This document shows positions 42,962 through 45,652 of a stretch of DNA of 45,652 bases, one piece after another. The DNA comes from a virus. How positions within the stretch are numbered: position 1 is the first letter of the stretch; every line of letters starts with the position of its first letter. The position numbers and the translations under genes are program-made. Where the stretch lies: IMG/VR virus record IMGVR_UViG_3300025087_000123, positions 1 to 45,652 of that record. One strand, written 5' to 3'. The notes below the pieces were generated by a model that did no database searches, was not told the DNA's origin, and saw nothing but the letters and a program-made list of their open reading frames with translations.

Positions 42962-43723
42962 ATGTATGATCTGAGAAAATCATGGTTTTCTAATAAGACT
43001 GAAAAAAGAGTGAGCCCTGGAAATAGTTTTACAGAGGAAGGGCAATGTGCTGTATTAGATACGGCTGTGACCTATGAGTGTTATAAACAGAGTGCAGCTA
43101 TGACTGATCATTTTGGTGGGTTTGCCTTGATTGATACTCAAAGTTATTCGGTTATGCCTAGAGTTGAAGATAAAACAGTTCCATCTTCTGGAACATTGAC
43201 GGTACAGATGGATAAAACAACCCCAGTACTGGCCTCTGTATCTATTCTGATAACTTATACAGATGGTACTACCGGATGGATGGTATATGACGCCACACCA
43301 GATGATCCTGCGGACTATAATATTTCTGCATCTGGTCTCTTAACTTTTTATGATGATGTTTTAGTAAAAGGTGCAACGGTTAACATTCGTTATAAATACA
43401 GTCTTACTGTTGAGGAAGCTAATAGACTTTATTGGGAACGGTCAGTTAATAATAAAGCATCAGCAACTCTTGGGCAGTTTACATTAGGTTATGGTGAAGG
43501 TGAGATATTTACATCTGAGTATTATTCAGCTGCTGAAACTTCAACTGCTAATGCTAATTTTACAGCAGTTGGGAATTATGTAACCATCGGTGCATCTGGA
43601 CTTATTGTTCCTTATGAAAATACGCTTGCTAATCGAGTGAATGCAATCGGTTATGTTATTAAACCCCCTACAGCTTCCGACCCTCTTCTCGGGATACATT
43701 TTAGATCATATAGGGTTGTATGA
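42962..43723 (+). CDS. probable head structural protein
   Basis: The 253-aa protein is beta-rich, with an Ig-like middle (SGTLTVQMDKTTPVLASVSI, LITYTDGTTGWMVYDATPDD) and an aromatic helix (SLTVEEANRLYWERSVNNKA). It looks like a head decoration or vertex protein and lies between the scaffold-like genes and the capsid gene. TAAGGAGATTAAA precedes the ATG. No enzyme motif, membrane segment or signal peptide is seen. Confidence 0.55.
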   Translation: MYDLRKSWFSNKTEKRVSPGNSFTEEGQCAVLDTAVTYECYKQSAAMTDHFGGFALIDTQSYSVMPRVEDKTVPSSGTLTVQMDKTTPVLASVSILITYTDGTTGWMVYDATPDDPADYNISASGLLTFYDDVLVKGATVNIRYKYSLTVEEANRLYWERSVNNKASATLGQFTLGYGEGEIFTSEYYSAAETSTANANFTAVGNYVTIGASGLIVPYENTLANRVNAIGYVIKPPTASDPLLGIHFRSYRVV

Positions 43724-43748
43724 TGATAGGATAAGATAGAATTTGCTT

Positions 43749-43816
43749 AATGATTTTATATAGTTTCAACGGCCAATTTAATGTTGTAACCATTAAATTG
43801 GCCACAAAAAATCATT
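43749..43816. other. nested double hairpin between head genes
   Basis: The inner stem is a perfect 13-bp inverted repeat: GGCCAATTTAATG (43771-43783) and CATTAAATTGGCC (43791-43803) with loop TTGTAAC. An outer 9-bp pair, AATGATTTT (43749-43757) and AAAATCATT (43808-43816), encloses it. Neither side has a proper T-tract. It is the most stable-looking simple hairpin in the window and lies in the 131-base gap before the 43855 gene. Confidence 0.7.
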
Positions 43817-43854
43817 GATGTCTTAAGATTCTTTTTACAGATATGAGGTTTGAG

Positions 43855-44772
43855 ATGAATATCAAAAAAATTTTCAATGCATTGGGTGATATGCATATAG
43901 TTTCAGCCAGACTCAAGACTCGCGGAGAAGATGGGTTAGCTTCTCGTATAGAACGTCTTGCAGATAAGATGCTGAATGAGGTTGTTGATGAAGATGAAGC
44001 TTCAGACGACCGAAAGAATAGAGTAGCATCTATGTTTGAAGAGGGAGTCACACCAGAATTTGTAGATGCAGAAGACAGTTATTCTGGCGATGATTATTTA
44101 GAAGAATATCCCATAGACGACGAAGAATATATTGATGAGGAGTCTCCCGTTGAAGATTTATCGTTAGATGAGTACCCGGTAGAAGACGAAGGTTTTATCG
44201 ATGAAGAACTCCCGGTTGAAGATGAATATTATGAAGATGAAGACCTTAATCTTTCTGATGAATATGCTACAGAAGACACATTTTCTGAAGACGAATATTT
44301 AGGAGACAATTATTCAGAAGATGAATATCCTATAGAGGATGAGAATTTAGATTATAATGATAACGAGGATTTTGATCTTGAGAGTATTGATCTTCAAGCC
44401 AGTAGAGTATTTGATGTTTCTGGTAGAAGGATAAGATCGTCAGCTGATCTTAGAACAGCTGAAGTAGATTTTACTCAAAGTGAGTTTATTACAGCAGCAG
44501 GAAAAAAACCGAGTAGATCTGAAGTTGCCCGTTCTTTTAGAAAGATGAAACAAAAAAAGGGAAAAAAAAAGACTTATGTCTGTTGTGAGAAACCTAGATT
44601 AAAGACCACTCTTAGCGGTGGGAAAAAGATATGGTATTCAAACTGCAAGTATAAAGCAAAATCTTCAACTGGAAAACCAATGTTAGCAAGTGTTTTTCGA
44701 GTTGTAGGGAAGGACCCTAGAAAAAAACCCAGATTTATCATGATGCATAATAAAAAAATGAAGTATTGTTAA
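43855..44772 (+). CDS. acidic-repeat head core/scaffold-like protein
   Basis: The 305-aa protein has three parts: an N-terminal helical unit (MNIKKIFNALGDMHIVSARL, RIERLADKML), a very acidic repetitive middle (about residues 60-170, units such as DEYPVEDE and DEEYIDEE), and a strongly basic C-terminus (about 225-305, KMKQKKGKKKTYVCCEKP, KKPRFIMMHNKKMKYC). Such charge separation suits an internal head core or scaffold protein. I chose ATG 43855 with TGAGG 8 bases upstream over ATG 43843. It is the gene just before the capsid gene. Confidence 0.6.
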   Translation: MNIKKIFNALGDMHIVSARLKTRGEDGLASRIERLADKMLNEVVDEDEASDDRKNRVASMFEEGVTPEFVDAEDSYSGDDYLEEYPIDDEEYIDEESPVEDLSLDEYPVEDEGFIDEELPVEDEYYEDEDLNLSDEYATEDTFSEDEYLGDNYSEDEYPIEDENLDYNDNEDFDLESIDLQASRVFDVSGRRIRSSADLRTAEVDFTQSEFITAAGKKPSRSEVARSFRKMKQKKGKKKTYVCCEKPRLKTTLSGGKKIWYSNCKYKAKSSTGKPMLASVFRVVGKDPRKKPRFIMMHNKKMKYC

Positions 44773-44901
44773 CGTCTCAATTTTTGTAATTTTAGGATTA
44801 GAGTTATATAGCTGTGAGGCGAGTCCACGTTTGATTTATATATTAGCTTTTATCTAAGGATTTCAGAAAATGAGCAAAATAAATATTAGGAGATTTATAT
44901 A
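44773..44901. other. 129-base leader of the major capsid gene
   Basis: No gene is seen beyond a 10-codon ORF at 44871 that reaches the capsid gene start. CGTCTCA (44773-44779) can pair with TGAGGCG (44815-44821) over 7 bp with one G-U pair. TTAGGAG precedes the capsid ATG. A promoter may lie here but none stands out. Confidence 0.3.
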
Positions 44902-45652
44902 ATGGCACTTATTAATCCTTTCAATCCTTATTCTCAAAATAGAACAGCATCAACTGTTCCAGAATATGTTACTGATAACGGTGAACCAGTAATGGAAACG
45001 TTGCGCGCTGGTATTAAGAAACCTAGAAGTGGAAAAACTTCTTTTTCTAATTCTACTCCTCTTATTGCAAGCAATGGTGAACTTAACGCCACCAGTAAAA
45101 GGGACCTCATGAAGAATATGCTTACCATGAGGGATATGGTTCAACAGGGGAAAATCCGCAGATCTTCAGCTGATATAACCAGACAGAGATTAGCTGCTCA
45201 CAAAGAACTTTTAAGACAAGCCTTCAATGAGAGAAATAGTCAAGTATTTGAAGCGATTGGACAAGTTATTTCTGATGAAATCTATGAATCAATGGGAAGA
45301 GAAGGTTTTGCTCGAAATGTTTTAGCTTTCTGTCCTCTTGAAGGAGATGAAACAGCTCGTATTAAGATCAGAACCAAGGATGTTATTTCTTATGTTGTGA
45401 CGGCGAACCCTGAAGTGGTTGCCTGTCATGTAAGAGCCCATTGGCTGTATCCACAAGAATTTTATTTGATATGCACTCTTTTAGCAGAAAATAAAGATAT
45501 TGCTCAAACCGGTGGTACTTTAATTGATGATAAATACCAAGACGGTATGGAAAGCATTTTTGTACAGGAAGATCTGGTATGGAAGACCCTTGCTGATTTA
45601 GCTGCTCCTGCACAGAATAACCTTTATGTTTTTAATACCTTAACACCTTCTA
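44902..45652 (+). CDS. major capsid protein (5' part, runs off the window)
   Basis: The first 250 codons of the capsid gene are present. The product starts MALINPFNPYSQNRTASTVP and contains QRLAAHKELLRQAFNERNSQ then EAIGQVISDEIYESMGREGF and AFCPLEGDETARIKIRTKD, a stretch typical of major capsid proteins of large myoviruses with an HK97 fold. The first 75 residues are polar and may be a propeptide removed by the protease encoded at 40664. TTAGGAG precedes the ATG. No stop is reached. Confidence 0.75.
   Translation, partial: MALINPFNPYSQNRTASTVPEYVTDNGEPVMETLRAGIKKPRSGKTSFSNSTPLIASNGELNATSKRDLMKNMLTMRDMVQQGKIRRSSADITRQRLAAHKELLRQAFNERNSQVFEAIGQVISDEIYESMGREGFARNVLAFCPLEGDETARIKIRTKDVISYVVTANPEVVACHVRAHWLYPQEFYLICTLLAENKDIAQTGGTLIDDKYQDGMESIFVQEDLVWKTLADLAAPAQNNLYVFNTLTPS

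Noticed and set aside
43771-43803. Rho-independent terminator at the 13-bp hairpin
   Set aside because: Neither strand has a T-tract after the stem (the plus strand has ACAAAAAATC), so it is listed as a structural element instead.
1-45652. CRISPR array or integrase/attachment sites
   Set aside because: No regularly spaced repeats and no recombinase gene were seen. The XRE regulator alone does not show lysogeny.

Overview
The window is a strongly AT-rich, densely packed piece of a large contractile-tailed bacteriophage (myovirus) genome. It holds, in order, tail sheath, tail tube, tape measure, baseplate-type genes, terminase large subunit, portal, prohead protease, scaffold-like proteins and the start of the major capsid protein. 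The size of the proteins (sheath 1164 aa, tape measure 1879 aa) and the large accessory load suggest a large or 'jumbo' genome. Shine-Dalgarno sequences (AAGGA, AGGAG) precede most genes, so the host is a bacterium. TAG, TGA and TAA are all used as ordinary stops. I cannot name the host.

Bases 1-11580 are accessory genes: an N4/N6 DNA methyltransferase coupled to a DUF4326 protein, an XRE-type repressor, small unknown genes, a HAD-like protein with an altered motif I, a class I SAM methyltransferase, a ribbon-helix-helix gene next to tnpB, a minus-strand cluster (membrane protein, broken DNA methylase, RecA/DnaB-like ATPase) and a Thg1-like tRNA-His guanylyltransferase followed by two paralogous unknown genes. 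Bases 11861-32633 are the tail module, interrupted at 18832-20677 by a minus-strand zinc-ribbon gene and a second DNA methylase. Bases 32634-35169 are four minus-strand genes, at least one probably virion-related. Bases 35278-45652 are the packaging and head module, cut off inside the major capsid gene.

The best non-obvious signal is a canonical -1 ribosomal frameshift site (C CCT TTG at 22186-22192) followed by an 11-bp GC-rich stem whose loop contains the zero-frame stop. It joins genes at 21647 and 22282 upstream of the tape measure, in the place where tail assembly chaperones use such a signal. Other points are a TnpB lacking the usual zinc finger and RuvC-II glutamate but with a Glu-Glu pair further on, next to an RHH gene; a Thg1-led operon with two paralogous unknowns; three genes that each appear to carry one extra base in an A-run; a methylase with a nonsense codon and no normal start; repeated intergenic motifs that may be phage promoters; and strong hairpins in the head-gene gaps.

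All functional calls come from reading motifs by eye. No database search or structure prediction was run.
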